The notes beneath the pieces are model-generated. The model was not told the DNA's origin. It saw nothing but the letters and a program-made list of their open reading frames with translations, and made no database searches. A DNA stretch of 64,000 nucleotides from Lachnospiraceae bacterium (lineage in GTDB: Bacteria; Bacillota; Clostridia; Lachnospirales; Lachnospiraceae), in contig JAAVYA010000023.1 in the NCBI GenBank assembly GCA_022790855.1, positions 1 to 64,000 of the forward strand, in the 5' to 3' direction. Both the position numbers and the translations under genes were made by a program. Positions 25,745 to 35,052 of the stretch are shown piece by piece (position 1 is the first letter of the stretch; every line of letters begins with the position of its first letter).

Positions 25745-26428
25745 ATGAAGAAAGCGATCTTAGCTACGAAAGTCGGAATGACTCAAATCTTCAATGACGA
25801 CGGAGTTCTGACTCCGGTAACCGTATTGCAGGCAGGCCCCTGCTTCGTAACCCAGATCAAGACTGTGGAGAACGACGGATACAGTGCGGTTCAGGTAGGA
25901 TATGTTGATAAGAAAGAAAAGGTTGTCAACAAAGACGCCGGCGGCAAGAAAGAGATCAGACGCAGACACGGCGTAAATAAGGCTGAAAAAGGGCATTTTG
26001 AGAAAGCCGGCGTTTCCGGAAAAAGATTTGTCCGGGAATTTAAGTTTGAAAATGCCGCAGATTATAACCTGGCAGATGAGATTAAGGCGGATATTTTTGC
26101 AGAGGGCGATAAGGTCGATGCAACAGCCATCTCCAAAGGAAAAGGATTCCAGGGCGCTATCAAGAGACATGGTCAGTCCAGAGGACCTATGGCTCATGGT
26201 TCCAAGTTCCATCGCCATGCTGGTTCCAACGGCGCTTGCTCCAGCCCCAGTAAAGTGTTTAAGGGCAAGAAAATGCCCGGACATATGGGACATAAGCAGG
26301 TGACAGTTCAGAACCTTGAAGTTGTAAGAGTGGATGCAGAGAAGAATCTGCTGCTGATCAAAGGCTCTGTACCGGGACCCAAGAAGTCCTTAGTGACGAT
26401 TAAGGAATCTGTAAAGATTGCAAAATAG
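25745..26428 (+). CDS. rplC: 50S ribosomal protein L3
   Basis: The protein has 227 residues from ATG 25745 (ACAGGAGG upstream), slightly longer than the ~209 typical of Bacillus. It contains [14 protein letters not shown] and [20 protein letters not shown], with the Gln that is methylated in enterobacteria. It is an early 50S assembly protein reaching the peptidyl-transferase centre. The 110-bp gap after rpsJ can form small hairpins (GTTCAT/ATGAAC). Confidence 0.98.
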   Translation: MKKAILATKVGMTQIFNDDGVLTPVTVLQAGPCFVTQIKTVENDGYSAVQVGYVDKKEKVVNKDAGGKKEIRRRHGVNKAEKGHFEKAGVSGKRFVREFKFENAADYNLADEIKADIFAEGDKVDATAISKGKGFQGAIKRHGQSRGPMAHGSKFHRHAGSNGACSSPSKVFKGKKMPGHMGHKQVTVQNLEVVRVDAEKNLLLIKGSVPGPKKSLVTIKESVKIAK

Positions 26429-26455
26429 CGCTTATTTGGAAAGGAGGAACGAATA

Positions 26456-27076
26456 ATGGCTAATGTAGCTGTTTTTAATATGGAAGGCAAAGAAGTAGGA
26501 AGCCTGGAACTGAACGATGCTGTATTTGGCGTTAAGATTAACGAGCATCTGGTACACATGGCAGTAGTTCAGCAGCTGGCGAACAACCGTCAGGGAACTC
26601 AGAAAGCAAAGACACGTTCTGAGGTTCGCGGCGGCGGCAGAAAACCCTGGAGACAAAAGGGAACAGGACATGCAAGACAGGGTTCTATCCGCGCACCCCA
26701 GTGGACCGGCGGCGGAGTTGTATTTGCGCCGACCCCTAGAGATTATAGCTTTAAGATGAATAAGAAAGAGAAGAGAGCGGCTTTGAAGTCTGCTTTGACT
26801 TCCCGAGTAAATGATAATAAATTTATCGTGGTAGATGAATTAAAGCTTGATGAAATTAAGACAAAGAAGTTCCAGGAGGTTTTAAACAACCTGAAAGTGA
26901 ACAAGGCTCTGGTAGTTTTAGAAAGCAATGACCAGAATGTGGTGATGTCCGCAAAGAATATTCCGGCCATCAAGACAGCCCAGACCAATACGATTAATGT
27001 ATATGATATCTTAAAATATGACACGGTAGTTGTAACTAAGGCTGCAGTGGCAATGATCGAGGAGGTGTATGCATAA
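26456..27076 (+). CDS. rplD: 50S ribosomal protein L4
   Basis: The protein has 206 residues, the usual length. The long tunnel loop contains [21 protein letters not shown]4 lines the exit tunnel and in several bacteria represses the S10 operon by binding its leader. The leader upstream of rpsJ is its candidate target here. Its last base is shared with the rplW start. Confidence 0.98.
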   Translation: MANVAVFNMEGKEVGSLELNDAVFGVKINEHLVHMAVVQQLANNRQGTQKAKTRSEVRGGGRKPWRQKGTGHARQGSIRAPQWTGGGVVFAPTPRDYSFKMNKKEKRAALKSALTSRVNDNKFIVVDELKLDEIKTKKFQEVLNNLKVNKALVVLESNDQNVVMSAKNIPAIKTAQTNTINVYDILKYDTVVVTKAAVAMIEEVYA

Positions 27077-27375
27077 TGGCAAACATTCAATATTATGACG
27101 TGATCCTCAAACCGGTTGTTACAGAGAAAAGTATGAACATTATGGCTGATAAGCAGTATACGTTTCTTGTGCATCCGGAAGCAAACAAGACTATGATCAA
27201 AGAGGCCGTTGAGAAGATGTTTGAGGGAACCAAGGTTAAGAAAGTAAACACCATGAACATCGCGGGCAAGAAAAAGAGACGCGGCACGGTAGTAGGAAAG
27301 ACTGCCAAGACCAAAAAAGCTATTGTTCAGTTGACAGAAGACAGCAAGGATATCGAAATCTTCGCTGGTTTATGA
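27076..27375 (+). CDS. rplW: 50S ribosomal protein L23
   Basis: The protein has 99 residues, starting [20 protein letters not shown] and carrying [18 protein letters not shown]. It stands at the tunnel exit and is the docking site for trigger factor and SRP. It overlaps the rplD stop by one base, so the two are translationally coupled. Confidence 0.97.
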   Translation: MANIQYYDVILKPVVTEKSMNIMADKQYTFLVHPEANKTMIKEAVEKMFEGTKVKKVNTMNIAGKKKRRGTVVGKTAKTKKAIVQLTEDSKDIEIFAGL

Positions 27376-27388
27376 AAGGAGAATCACA

Positions 27389-28234
27389 ATGGGAATTAAG
27401 ACATACAACCCATATACACCTTCCAGAAGACATATGACCGGTTCTGATTTCTCTGAAATTACAAAAACCACTCCGGAGAAATCCTTACTGGTAGCTTTGA
27501 AGAAGAATTCCGGCCGGAATAATCAGGGTAAAATTACAGTAAGACATCGCGGAGGCGGCGTCAGAAGAAAATATAGAATTATTGATTTCAAGAGAAATAA
27601 GAAGGATGGTATCCCGGCAACCGTAATTGGGATTGAGTACGATCCCAATAGAACGGCAAATATTGCTTTGATCTGCTATGCAGACGGCCAGAAGGCTTAT
27701 ATCCTGGCGCCGGAAGGATTGACAGACGGTATGAAGGTTATGAGCGGCCCGGAAGCGGAAGTAAGAATAGGAAACTGTCTGCCTTTGGAGAATATCCCTG
27801 TCGGTACACAGATTCATAACATTGAGCTGCATCCTGGCAAGGGCGGCCAGTTGGTTCGTTCCGCAGGAAACAGCGCACAGCTGATGGCGAAGGAAGGCAA
27901 ATATGCCACCTTAAGACTTCCCTCAGGAGAGATGAGAATGGTGCCGATCAACTGCAGAGCTACCGTGGGTACCGTTGGAAATTCAGATCACAACTTGATT
28001 AATATTGGTAAAGCGGGACGTAAGCGCCATATGGGTATCCGCCCCACGGTTCGCGGTTCTGTTATGAACCCCAATGACCATCCCCACGGCGGTGGTGAAG
28101 GCAAGACCGGAATCGGACGTCCGGGTCCATGTACACCATGGGGCAAGCCTGCACTTGGCTTAAAGACCAGAAAGAAGAATAAACAATCGAACCGGCTTAT
28201 CGTAAGAAGACGCGACGGTAAGGCAATGAAATAA
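27389..28234 (+). CDS. rplB: 50S ribosomal protein L2
   Basis: The protein has 281 residues. The conserved C-terminal part includes [17 protein letters not shown] with the histidine essential for peptidyl transfer. The N-terminal [17 protein letters not shown] is typical. AAAGGAG precedes the ATG. It is a core 23S-binding protein of the 50S interface. Confidence 0.98.
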   Translation: MGIKTYNPYTPSRRHMTGSDFSEITKTTPEKSLLVALKKNSGRNNQGKITVRHRGGGVRRKYRIIDFKRNKKDGIPATVIGIEYDPNRTANIALICYADGQKAYILAPEGLTDGMKVMSGPEAEVRIGNCLPLENIPVGTQIHNIELHPGKGGQLVRSAGNSAQLMAKEGKYATLRLPSGEMRMVPINCRATVGTVGNSDHNLINIGKAGRKRHMGIRPTVRGSVMNPNDHPHGGGEGKTGIGRPGPCTPWGKPALGLKTRKKNKQSNRLIVRRRDGKAMK

Positions 28235-28248
28235 GGAGGATATCAGTT

Positions 28249-28530
28249 ATGGCTCGTTCACTGAAAAAAGGACCATTTGCGGATGAGAGTCTGCTGAAAA
28301 AAGTAGACGCAATGAACGCATCAGGAGACAAGCAGGTGATCAAGACTTGGTCCCGCCGTTCTACCATCTTCCCGCAGTTTGTTGGACATACATTTGCAGT
28401 TCACGATGGAAGAAAGCATGTTCCGGTATATGTGACAGAGGACATGGTGGGCCACAAGCTGGGTGAGTTTGTTGCAACCAGAACCTACAGAGGACATGGA
28501 AAAGACGAGAAGAAATCCAAAGTTCGTTAA
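28249..28530 (+). CDS. rpsS: 30S ribosomal protein S19
   Basis: The protein has 93 residues: [19 protein letters not shown] at the start, and [20 protein letters not shown] and [16 protein letters not shown] later. It forms the 30S head with S13. AAGGAGG lies upstream. The protein and its position are as expected. Confidence 0.98.
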   Translation: MARSLKKGPFADESLLKKVDAMNASGDKQVIKTWSRRSTIFPQFVGHTFAVHDGRKHVPVYVTEDMVGHKLGEFVATRTYRGHGKDEKKSKVR

Positions 28531-28559
28531 TAGAAAGCAGTTGAAAGGAGGTTTTATCC

Positions 28560-28946
28560 ATGGCTAAGGGACATAGAAGTCAGATTAAGAGAGAAAGAAA
28601 TGCGCAGAAAGATACCAGACCTTCCGCTAAGTTATCTTACGCCAGAGTATCAGTTCAGAAAGCTTGCTTCGTACTGGACGCAATTCGTGGCAAAGATGTG
28701 CAGACCGCGCTGGGGATTTTGACATACAGCCCAAGATATGCATCAAGCCTGATCGAGAAGTTACTGAAATCCGCGATTGCCAATGCGGAGAATAACAACG
28801 GCATGAATGCAGAGAACCTTTATATTGAGGAGTGCTACGCAAATAAAGGACCTACAATGAAGAGAATCAAACCGAGAGCACAGGGCAGAGCTTATAGAAT
28901 TGAGAAGAGAATGAGCCATATTACAATCGTGCTGAATGAGAGATAG
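28560..28946 (+). CDS. rplV: 50S ribosomal protein L22
   Basis: The protein has 128 residues, a little longer than the ~113 usual, because the N-terminus carries about 15 extra basic residues (KGHRSQIKRERNAQKDT). The body has LSYARVSVQKACFVLDAIRG and the tunnel hairpin GPTMKRIKPRAQGRAYRIEK. GAAAGGAGG precedes the ATG. Confidence 0.97.
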   Translation: MAKGHRSQIKRERNAQKDTRPSAKLSYARVSVQKACFVLDAIRGKDVQTALGILTYSPRYASSLIEKLLKSAIANAENNNGMNAENLYIEECYANKGPTMKRIKPRAQGRAYRIEKRMSHITIVLNER

Positions 28947-28956
28947 GAGGTAAAAC

Positions 28957-29613
28957 ATGGGACAGAAAGTAAATCCTCATGGTTTAAGGGTCGGCATCAT
29001 CAAGGATTGGGACTCTAAATGGTATGCAGAGGGAGACTTTGCAGACCTTTTAGTAGAAGACTATAATATCAGGACTTTTTTGAAGAAAAAATTATACAGT
29101 GCCGGTGTTTCCAAGATTGAAATCGAGAGAGCATCTGATCGGGTGAAAGTGATCCTTTATACAGCAAAGCCAGGCGTTGTCATTGGCAAAGGCGGAGCAG
29201 AGATCGAAAAAGTAAAGGCAGAGCTTCAGAAGTATACCGACAAGAAGCTGGTTGTGGACATCAAGGAGGTAAAGAGACCCGATAAGGACGCCCAGCTGGT
29301 AGCAGAGAATATCGCATTGCAGCTTGAGAACCGTGTTTCTTTCCGTCGGGCAATGAAATCCTGCATGTCAAGAAGTATGAAAGCTGGAGCCCTGGGAATC
29401 AAGAGTTCTGTTTCCGGACGTCTTGGGGGAGCAGATATGGCCCGTACTGAATTTTACAGCGAAGGAACCATCCCGCTTCAGACTTTGAGAGCAGATATCG
29501 ATTATGGTTTTGCAGAAGCGGATACTACCTATGGCAAAGTCGGCGTAAAAGTGTGGATTTACAAGGGTGAAGTACTTCCGGAAAAGACAGCAAAGGAAGG
29601 GAGCGATAAATAA
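28957..29613 (+). CDS. rpsC: 30S ribosomal protein S3
   Basis: The protein has 218 residues. A KH domain contains [17 protein letters not shown], and the C-terminal domain has [17 protein letters not shown]. It is part of the mRNA entry tunnel and its helicase activity. The stop overlaps the rplP start (TAATG). Confidence 0.98.
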   Translation: MGQKVNPHGLRVGIIKDWDSKWYAEGDFADLLVEDYNIRTFLKKKLYSAGVSKIEIERASDRVKVILYTAKPGVVIGKGGAEIEKVKAELQKYTDKKLVVDIKEVKRPDKDAQLVAENIALQLENRVSFRRAMKSCMSRSMKAGALGIKSSVSGRLGGADMARTEFYSEGTIPLQTLRADIDYGFAEADTTYGKVGVKVWIYKGEVLPEKTAKEGSDK

Positions 29614-30050
29614 TGTTAATGCCAAAAAGAGTAAAACGTCGTAAACAATTCCGCGGCTCTATGGCCGGGAAGGCGTTAAGAGGAAATAAAATTACGAATG
29701 GTGAATACGGTATCGTTGCATTAGAGCCTTGCTGGATCAAATCCAACCAGATTGAGGCGGCCCGTGTTGCCATGACCCGTTATGTAAAGCGTGGTGGTAA
29801 AGTTTGGATCAAGATTTTCCCGGACAAACCGGTAACAACCAAACCGGCTGAAACACGTATGGGTTCCGGTAAAGGAACATTGGAATATTGGGTGGCCGTA
29901 GTAAAACCAGGGCGCGTCATGTTTGAAATCTCCGGTGTACCGGAAGAGGTAGCCCGTGAAGCGCTGCGTCTTGCCACACATAAGTTGCCCTGCAAATGTA
30001 AAGTAGTTTCTCGTGCAGACTTAGAAGGCGGTGAATCAAATGAAGTCTAG
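29613..30050 (+). CDS. rplP: 50S ribosomal protein L16
   Basis: The protein has 145 residues, starting [15 protein letters not shown] as is standard. It contains [20 protein letters not shown], with the Arg at the usual hydroxylation position. It organises the A-site side of the 50S. The stop overlaps the rpmC start region. Confidence 0.98.
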   Translation: MLMPKRVKRRKQFRGSMAGKALRGNKITNGEYGIVALEPCWIKSNQIEAARVAMTRYVKRGGKVWIKIFPDKPVTTKPAETRMGSGKGTLEYWVAVVKPGRVMFEISGVPEEVAREALRLATHKLPCKCKVVSRADLEGGESNEV

Positions 30051-30249
30051 TAAATATATAGAAGATTTAAGGACCAAATCTGCAGCAGAGCTTGGCGAAT
30101 TGCTGGTTGCTGCAAAGAAAGAGCTTTTCAATTTGAGATTCCAGAATGCGACGAACCAGTTGGATAATACCGGAAGAATCAAAGAAGTTAGAAAGAATAT
30201 TGCCAGAATTCAAACGATTATCACAGAGCAGGCGAACGCAGCGGAATAA
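30040..30249 (+). CDS. rpmC: 50S ribosomal protein L29
   Basis: The protein has 69 residues from ATG 30040, placed 11 bases before the rplP stop codon. An in-frame GTG nine bases earlier is less likely because the AAGGCGGTG site fits ATG 30040. The helical hairpin [20 protein letters not shown] is typical. It sits near the tunnel exit. Confidence 0.95.
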   Translation: MKSSKYIEDLRTKSAAELGELLVAAKKELFNLRFQNATNQLDNTGRIKEVRKNIARIQTIITEQANAAE

Positions 30250-30318
30250 TATTTGAGGGGATTTGGTAATTCCAAAGCGCCTTAAGGGCAACAGAATGAA
30301 TGGAAAGGAGCCATTATC

Positions 30319-30573
30319 GTGGAAAGAAATCTTAGAAAGACACGTACCGGTAAAGTTGTAAGTGATAAGATGAACAAGACCATCGTAGTAGCTGTTCAGG
30401 ATAATGTTAGACACGCACTGTACAACAAGATCGTTAAGAAAACTTATAAATTGAAAGCTCATGACGAGAATAATGAATGCAAGATCGGTGATACCGTCAG
30501 AGTTATGGAGACAAGGCCATTGTCAAAAGATAAGAGATGGAGACTTGTTGAAATCATTGAGAGAGCGAAATAA
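30319..30573 (+). CDS. rpsQ: 30S ribosomal protein S17
   Basis: The protein has 84 residues from GTG 30319, with AAAGGAG upstream. It starts [20 protein letters not shown] and holds the conserved [18 protein letters not shown]-like end ([15 protein letters not shown]). It binds 16S rRNA h11 and h7. A 69-bp gap separates it from rpmC, without an evident promoter. Confidence 0.97.
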   Translation: MERNLRKTRTGKVVSDKMNKTIVVAVQDNVRHALYNKIVKKTYKLKAHDENNECKIGDTVRVMETRPLSKDKRWRLVEIIERAK

Positions 30574-30587
30574 AGGAGGCTACCGGC

Positions 30588-30956
30588 ATGATACAACAGG
30601 AAAGCAGACTGAAAGTTGCTGATAACACCGGAGCAAAAGAAATACTGTGCATTCGTGTTATGGGCGGCTCTACCAGGAGATATGCAAATATTGGTGATAT
30701 TATTACTGCTACGGTCAAAGATGCAACACCAGGTGGTGTTGTAAAAAAAGGTGATGTAGTAAAAGCCGTAGTAGTTCGTACAGTAAAAGGCGCACGTCGG
30801 AAAGATGGTTCATACATCAGGTTTGATGAAAATGCGGCTGTCATCATCAAAGATGACAAGACTCCCAGAGGGACCCGTATCTTTGGACCAGTTGCTAGAG
30901 AGCTTCGTGATAAACAGTTTATGAAAATTGTTTCCTTAGCTCCGGAAGTATTATAG
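30588..30956 (+). CDS. rplN: 50S ribosomal protein L14
   Basis: The protein has 122 residues, standard. It contains [20 protein letters not shown], and [20 protein letters not shown] near the end. It forms intersubunit bridge B8 and is the binding site of the silencing factor RsfS. Confidence 0.98.
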   Translation: MIQQESRLKVADNTGAKEILCIRVMGGSTRRYANIGDIITATVKDATPGGVVKKGDVVKAVVVRTVKGARRKDGSYIRFDENAAVIIKDDKTPRGTRIFGPVARELRDKQFMKIVSLAPEVL

Positions 30957-30967
30957 GAGGTGGGTCA

Positions 30968-31279
30968 ATGGCATCTTTAAAGATTAAAAAGGGCGATTTA
31001 GTAAAAGTGATTGCCGGTAAAGATAAAGATAAAGAGGGCAAGGTAATTGCCGTCAATGGAAAGAAGAATACCGTGCTGGTTGAGGGCATCAATATGATTA
31101 CCAAACATACAAAGCCCAGTATGGCAAATCAGCAGGGCGGTATTGTTCATCAGGAAGGACCAATTAGTATTTCTAACGTTATGTACGTCCACAAAGGAAA
31201 AGCAACCAGAGTCGGCTTTAAGATGGACGGCGACAAGAAAGTGCGCTTTGCCAAATCCACTGGCGAGGTAATTGATTAA
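30968..31279 (+). CDS. rplX: 50S ribosomal protein L24
   Basis: The protein has 103 residues with a KOW motif ([20 protein letters not shown]) and [19 protein letters not shown]. It is an assembly initiator near the tunnel exit. AGGAGGTGG lies upstream. Confidence 0.98.
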   Translation: MASLKIKKGDLVKVIAGKDKDKEGKVIAVNGKKNTVLVEGINMITKHTKPSMANQQGGIVHQEGPISISNVMYVHKGKATRVGFKMDGDKKVRFAKSTGEVID

Positions 31280-31302
31280 TCGGAGAGAGGAGGTCCATCA
31301 AG

Positions 31303-31842
31303 TTGAGTAGATTAAAAGAGACATACCAAAATGAGATCGTACCGGCTATGGTCAAGAAATTTGGTTATAAAAACGTTATGCAGGTACCCAAGATTGAAAA
31401 AGTTGTTATCAATATGGGCGTCGGCGAAGCAAAAGAAAATGCAAAGATCCTGGACTCCGCAATGAAAGATCTGGAGACCATTACCGGCCAGAAGGCTATT
31501 ATTACAAAGGCAAAGAAATCCGTCGCAAACTTCAAGATCAGAGAGGGTATGCCTATTGGGTGCAAAGTTACCTTAAGAGGCGAGAAGATGTATGAGTTTG
31601 TGGATCGTCTGATTAATCTGGCATTACCCCGTGTCCGTGACTTCAGAGGCGTAAACGCCAATGCATTTGACGGCAGAGGAAATTATGCCCTGGGCATCAA
31701 AGAACAGCTTATCTTCCCGGAAATCGAGTACGATAAGGTAGATAAGGTTCGCGGTATGGATGTTATCTTCGTTACCACAGCGAACACAGACGAAGAAGCC
31801 CGTGAACTGCTGGCACAGTTCAATATGCCATTTGCGAAATAA
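31303..31842 (+). CDS. rplE: 50S ribosomal protein L5
   Basis: The protein has 179 residues from TTG 31303, with GAGAGGAGG upstream. It starts [20 protein letters not shown] and has [20 protein letters not shown] and [18 protein letters not shown]. It binds 5S rRNA and contacts the P-site tRNA. Confidence 0.98.
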   Translation: MSRLKETYQNEIVPAMVKKFGYKNVMQVPKIEKVVINMGVGEAKENAKILDSAMKDLETITGQKAIITKAKKSVANFKIREGMPIGCKVTLRGEKMYEFVDRLINLALPRVRDFRGVNANAFDGRGNYALGIKEQLIFPEIEYDKVDKVRGMDVIFVTTANTDEEARELLAQFNMPFAK

Positions 31843-31857
31843 AAGGAGGGAATTTCA

Positions 31858-32043
31858 ATGGCAAAAACATCTATGAAAGTGAAGCAGCAGCGTAAGCAGA
31901 AATTCTCTACCAGAGAATATAATCGTTGCAAAATTTGTGGCCGCCCACATGCTTATTTGAGAAAATACGGAATCTGCAGAATCTGCTTCCGTGAATTGGC
32001 ATACAAGGGCCAAATCCCAGGAGTTAAGAAGGCTAGTTGGTAG
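31858..32043 (+). CDS. rpsZ: 30S ribosomal protein S14, zinc-binding type Z
   Basis: The protein has 61 residues; two CxxC pairs ([20 protein letters not shown]) form the zinc site of the short S14 type. The stop codon TAG at 32041-32043 is also the first base triplet of a 109-bp repeat (copy 1). Confidence 0.97.
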   Translation: MAKTSMKVKQQRKQKFSTREYNRCKICGRPHAYLRKYGICRICFRELAYKGQIPGVKKASW

Positions 32044-32149
32044 GCATTGAGCACTTAGCGAGGTACTGTCGAGCTTAGTGCGAAAGCCGTTCCCGAGACT
32101 TAATGGTGCCGAGCCGAAGGCGAGAGCAGCATGCTAGTCGAGCGGAACT
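32041..32149 (+). repeat. 109-bp intergenic repeat, copy 1 (rpsZ-rpsH)
   Basis: It runs from the rpsZ stop (TAGGCATTGAGCACTTAGCG) to GTCGAGCGGAACTT. It matches 32700-32808 at 105 of 109 positions without gaps. Inside it GCACTTAGC and GCTTAGTGC can pair as a hairpin. A separate hairpin (ACTTTTCAG ... CTGAAAAGT) lies just after it. Confidence 0.95.
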
Positions 32150-32180
32150 TTTCAGCAGGAGACAACTGAAAAGTCCCAGA

Positions 32181-32210
32181 GACGAAAGCAGCGTACCAGT
32201 CGAGCGGAAC
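32181..32210 (+). repeat. partial third copy of the repeat's 3' end
   Basis: The segment GACGAAAGCAGCGTACCAGT then CGAGCGGAAC resembles the final ~30 bp of the two full copies, with AGTCGAGCGGAAC identical in all three. Confidence 0.8.
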
Positions 32211-32300
32211 CCCTTAGGCAAGAGAATACTTGAACAAACTCTCAGGCAAAAAGAGAAAGTGCTTCAAGCAGCCACAAAATTTAAAGGAGGAAACGATAAC

Positions 32301-32702
32301 ATGACTACAAGTGATCCGATCGCAGATATGCTTACAAGAATCCGTAATGCTAATACTGCAAAGCATGATACGGTGGATATACCGGCATCCAAGATGAAGA
32401 TTTCCATTGCAGAAATCCTTTTCAAGGAAGGGTACATCACAAAATATGAAATCATCGAAGATGGTAACTTTAAAGCAATCCGTATTACTTTGAAATATGG
32501 TAAAGATAAAAACGAAAAAATCATCACAGGACTGAAAAGAATCTCCAAACCCGGACTTCGTGTATACGCCGGCAGAGAAGAGATCCCCAGAGTATTAGGC
32601 GGATTGGGAATTGCCATCCTTTCCACTAACCAGGGCGTCGTAACAGATAAAGAAGCCAGAAAATTATCCGTAGGCGGAGAAGTTCTTGCGTATGTGTGGT
32701 AG
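32301..32702 (+). CDS. rpsH: 30S ribosomal protein S8
   Basis: The protein has 133 residues from ATG 32301 (AAAGGAGGAAACG upstream). It starts [20 protein letters not shown] and ends [20 protein letters not shown]...GEVLAYVW. It is the translational repressor of the spc operon in E. coli. Unusually it is preceded by a 257-bp gap and flanked by two near-identical repeats. An upstream in-frame ATG at 32103 is not credible. Confidence 0.98.
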   Translation: MTTSDPIADMLTRIRNANTAKHDTVDIPASKMKISIAEILFKEGYITKYEIIEDGNFKAIRITLKYGKDKNEKIITGLKRISKPGLRVYAGREEIPRVLGGLGIAILSTNQGVVTDKEARKLSVGGEVLAYVW

Positions 32703-32808
32703 GCATTGAGCACTTAGCGAGGTATTATCGAGGTTAGTGCGAAAGCCGTTCCCGAGACTTAATGGTGCCGAGCCAAAGGCGAGAGCAGCATGCTAGTCGA
32801 GCGGAACT
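32700..32808 (+). repeat. 109-bp intergenic repeat, copy 2 (rpsH-rplF)
   Basis: It again begins exactly with the TAG stop of the preceding gene (rpsH) and ends GTCGAGCGGAACTT. It differs from copy 1 at four positions. The shared sequence extends upstream through the last TGG codon, so both rpsZ and rpsH end in Trp-TAG at the repeat boundary. Confidence 0.95.
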
Positions 32809-32864
32809 TATCCGAACTTAGTTCCGAACTAAACAATCAAATTACAATAACAGGAGGTACGGGC

Positions 32865-33404
32865 ATGTCACGAATTGGAAGAATGCCAATCGCTGTTCCA
32901 GCAGGAGTAACTGTTGAAATAGCAGAAAATAATCATGTGACTGTAAAAGGTCCTAAGGGAACACTGGAAAGAGTGCTTCCCCAAGAAATGGAGATTAAGC
33001 AAGAAGGGGACGAAATCATCGTTTCCAGACCTAATGACTTAAAGAAAATGAAGTCATTGCACGGCTTGACAAGATCCTTGCTGAATAATATGGTAGTTGG
33101 TGTAACCGCAGGTTATACCAAAGAACTGGAAGTAAACGGCGTTGGTTACAGAGCATCGAAGTCCGGAAAGGTACTGACTCTGAACCTGGGTTACTCTCAT
33201 CCGGTAGAGATGGAGGATCCGGAAGGCCTGGAATCCAAGGTAGAAGGGAATAAGATCATTGTTTCCGGTATAGATAAAGAAAAAGTTGGCCAGTATGCAG
33301 CGGAGATCAGAGATAAGAGACGGCCTGAACCTTATAAGGGCAAGGGTATTAAGTATGTTGACGAGGTTATCAGACGCAAAGTTGGAAAGACTGGTAAGAA
33401 ATAA
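32865..33404 (+). CDS. rplF: 50S ribosomal protein L6
   Basis: The protein has 179 residues from ATG 32865, with ACAGGAGG upstream. It has [18 protein letters not shown] and the C-terminal [19 protein letters not shown]. It lies near the sarcin-ricin loop. The 160-bp gap to rpsH holds repeat copy 2. Confidence 0.98.
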   Translation: MSRIGRMPIAVPAGVTVEIAENNHVTVKGPKGTLERVLPQEMEIKQEGDEIIVSRPNDLKKMKSLHGLTRSLLNNMVVGVTAGYTKELEVNGVGYRASKSGKVLTLNLGYSHPVEMEDPEGLESKVEGNKIIVSGIDKEKVGQYAAEIRDKRRPEPYKGKGIKYVDEVIRRKVGKTGKK

Positions 33405-33423
33405 TTAAAGGAGTGAGACAGGA

Positions 33424-33792
33424 ATGGTTAGAAAAAAATCAAGAACGGAAGTTCGTTTGAAAAAACATAGAAGAATGCGTAATCATCTCAGCGGAACTGC
33501 TGAAAGACCACGCCTGGCTGTGTTTAGAAGCAATAATCATATGTACGCTCAAATTATTGACGACACAGTTGGCAACACTCTTGTTTCTGCTTCTACCCTT
33601 CAAAAAGACGTAAAAGCAGAGCTGGAGAAAACGAACAATGTAGATGCGGCAGCGCATTTGGGCACAGTGATTGCAAAAAAAGCGCTGGAAAAAGGAATTA
33701 ACACAGTTGTCTTTGATCGAGGCGGCTATATCTATCATGGTAAGGTTCAGGCCTTGGCGGATGCAGCAAGAGAAGCTGGATTGGAATTCTAG
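33424..33792 (+). CDS. rplR: 50S ribosomal protein L18
   Basis: The protein has 122 residues with an Arg-rich N-terminus and [20 protein letters not shown], ending [15 protein letters not shown]. It binds 5S rRNA. AAAGGAGTGAGACAGG lies upstream. Confidence 0.98.
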   Translation: MVRKKSRTEVRLKKHRRMRNHLSGTAERPRLAVFRSNNHMYAQIIDDTVGNTLVSASTLQKDVKAELEKTNNVDAAAHLGTVIAKKALEKGINTVVFDRGGYIYHGKVQALADAAREAGLEF

Positions 33793-33859
33793 GAATCCAC
33801 AAAGATTCCAGGCTTCTTGAAGAGTTTCAAGAAGATATGCTTATCGGGCTCCCGGTAAG
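33792..33859 (+). other. three consecutive hairpins between rplR and rpsE
   Basis: GGAATC/GATTCC (33792-33809), CTTCTTGAA/TTCAAGAAG (33813-33834) and CTTATCGGG/CCGGTAAG (33840-33859) follow one another in the 94-bp gap, ending before the rpsE ribosome binding site. None has a T-run. They may be processing or translation-control structures. Confidence 0.6.
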
Positions 33860-33886
33860 ATTGATATTTATAGGAGGAAACAATAC

Positions 33887-34396
33887 ATGAAACGTACTAT
33901 TATTGATGCTAGTCAATTGGAATTAACAGAAAAAGTGGTATCAATTAAGCGTGTTACAAAGGTTGTAAAAGGCGGACGAAACATGCGTTTCACAGCTCTC
34001 GTTGTTGTTGGTGACGGCAATGGCCATGTAGGTGCGGGACTTGGAAAAGCGACCGAGATTCCCGAAGCGATCCGCAAGGGCAAAGAAGATGCTATGAAGA
34101 AACTGATTACCGTGAAATTAGATGATAACAACAGTATTACCCATGATATTTCCGGAAAGCATACCGGCGCGTCTGTATTGCTGAAACGTGCTCCGGAAGG
34201 TACTGGCGTGATCGCTGGCGGCCCGGCACGTAACGTGTGCGAGCTGGCAGGTATCAAGAATATCCGTACCAAGTCTTTAGGATCTAACAACAAACAGAAT
34301 GTTGTGCTTGCTACGATTGATGCATTGAATCAGTTGAAATCCCCAGAAGAGGTAGCAAAAGCCCGGGGCAAATCTGTAGAAGAGATTCTGGGTTAA
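33887..34396 (+). CDS. rpsE: 30S ribosomal protein S5
   Basis: The protein has 169 residues; [20 protein letters not shown] and [20 protein letters not shown] are the conserved KH-like and loop parts. It supports decoding fidelity; spectinomycin-resistance changes map to its loop in other bacteria. TAGGAGG lies upstream. Confidence 0.98.
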   Translation: MKRTIIDASQLELTEKVVSIKRVTKVVKGGRNMRFTALVVVGDGNGHVGAGLGKATEIPEAIRKGKEDAMKKLITVKLDDNNSITHDISGKHTGASVLLKRAPEGTGVIAGGPARNVCELAGIKNIRTKSLGSNNKQNVVLATIDALNQLKSPEEVAKARGKSVEEILG

Positions 34397-34410
34397 GGAG
34401 GGAATTTGAA

Positions 34411-34593
34411 ATGGCAGATAAATTAAAGATTACACTTGTGAAATCTACGATCGGCGCTATTCCCAAGCATAGAAAAACAGTAGAAGCCTTAGGATTACGT
34501 AAGCTTAATAAAACTGTTGAGATGCCGGATAACCCGGCGGTCAGGGGAATGGTTCAGCAGGTAAGACATTTGGTTAAGGTAGAAGAAATCTAA
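34411..34593 (+). CDS. rpmD: 50S ribosomal protein L30
   Basis: The protein has 60 residues: [20 protein letters not shown], then [16 protein letters not shown]. This is the standard small L30 between S5 and L15. Confidence 0.97.
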   Translation: MADKLKITLVKSTIGAIPKHRKTVEALGLRKLNKTVEMPDNPAVRGMVQQVRHLVKVEEI

Positions 34594-34614
34594 AAAGGAT
34601 AAGGAGGTGTCAGA

Positions 34615-35052
34615 ATGGACTTATCAAATTTAAAACCAGCCGCAGGTTCCAGACATCATGAATTCAGAAAAGGTCGTGGACACGGTTCAGGAAACGGCAA
34701 GACGGCCGGTAAAGGCCATAAGGGACAGAAAGCTCGTTCCGGAGCTCCGAGACCGGGGTTTGAAGGCGGACAGATGCCATTATATAGGAGAATTCCCAAG
34801 AGAGGCTTTACCAACAGGAACTCTAAAGATATTGTGGCGATCAATGTATCTGAGTTAGAGAAGTTTGATAATGATGCAGTAGTAACGATAGAAGCATTGA
34901 AAGAGCGGGGAGTCGTTAAGAACCCCAGGGACGGCGTAAAGATTCTTGGAAACGGTGAATTAACGAAGAAGCTCACAGTACAGGTAAACGCCTTTAGTGC
35001 AGGCGCAAAAGAGAAGATTGAGGCTCTTGGTGGAAAAGCAGAGGTGATCTAA
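34615..35052 (+). CDS. rplO: 50S ribosomal protein L15
   Basis: The protein has 145 residues, with a Gly/Arg-rich N-terminal arm ([20 protein letters not shown]) and a globular C-terminal half ending in GGKAEVI. Its stop overlaps the secY start (TAATG), so the two are coupled. Confidence 0.98.
   Translation: MDLSNLKPAAGSRHHEFRKGRGHGSGNGKTAGKGHKGQKARSGAPRPGFEGGQMPLYRRIPKRGFTNRNSKDIVAINVSELEKFDNDAVVTIEALKERGVVKNPRDGVKILGNGELTKKLTVQVNAFSAGAKEKIEALGGKAEVI

Noticed and set aside
32103-32300. N-terminal extension of rpsH by 66 residues
   Set aside because: The extension translates the intergenic repeat and hairpins. ATG 32301 has a strong ribosome binding site and gives the exact family start.
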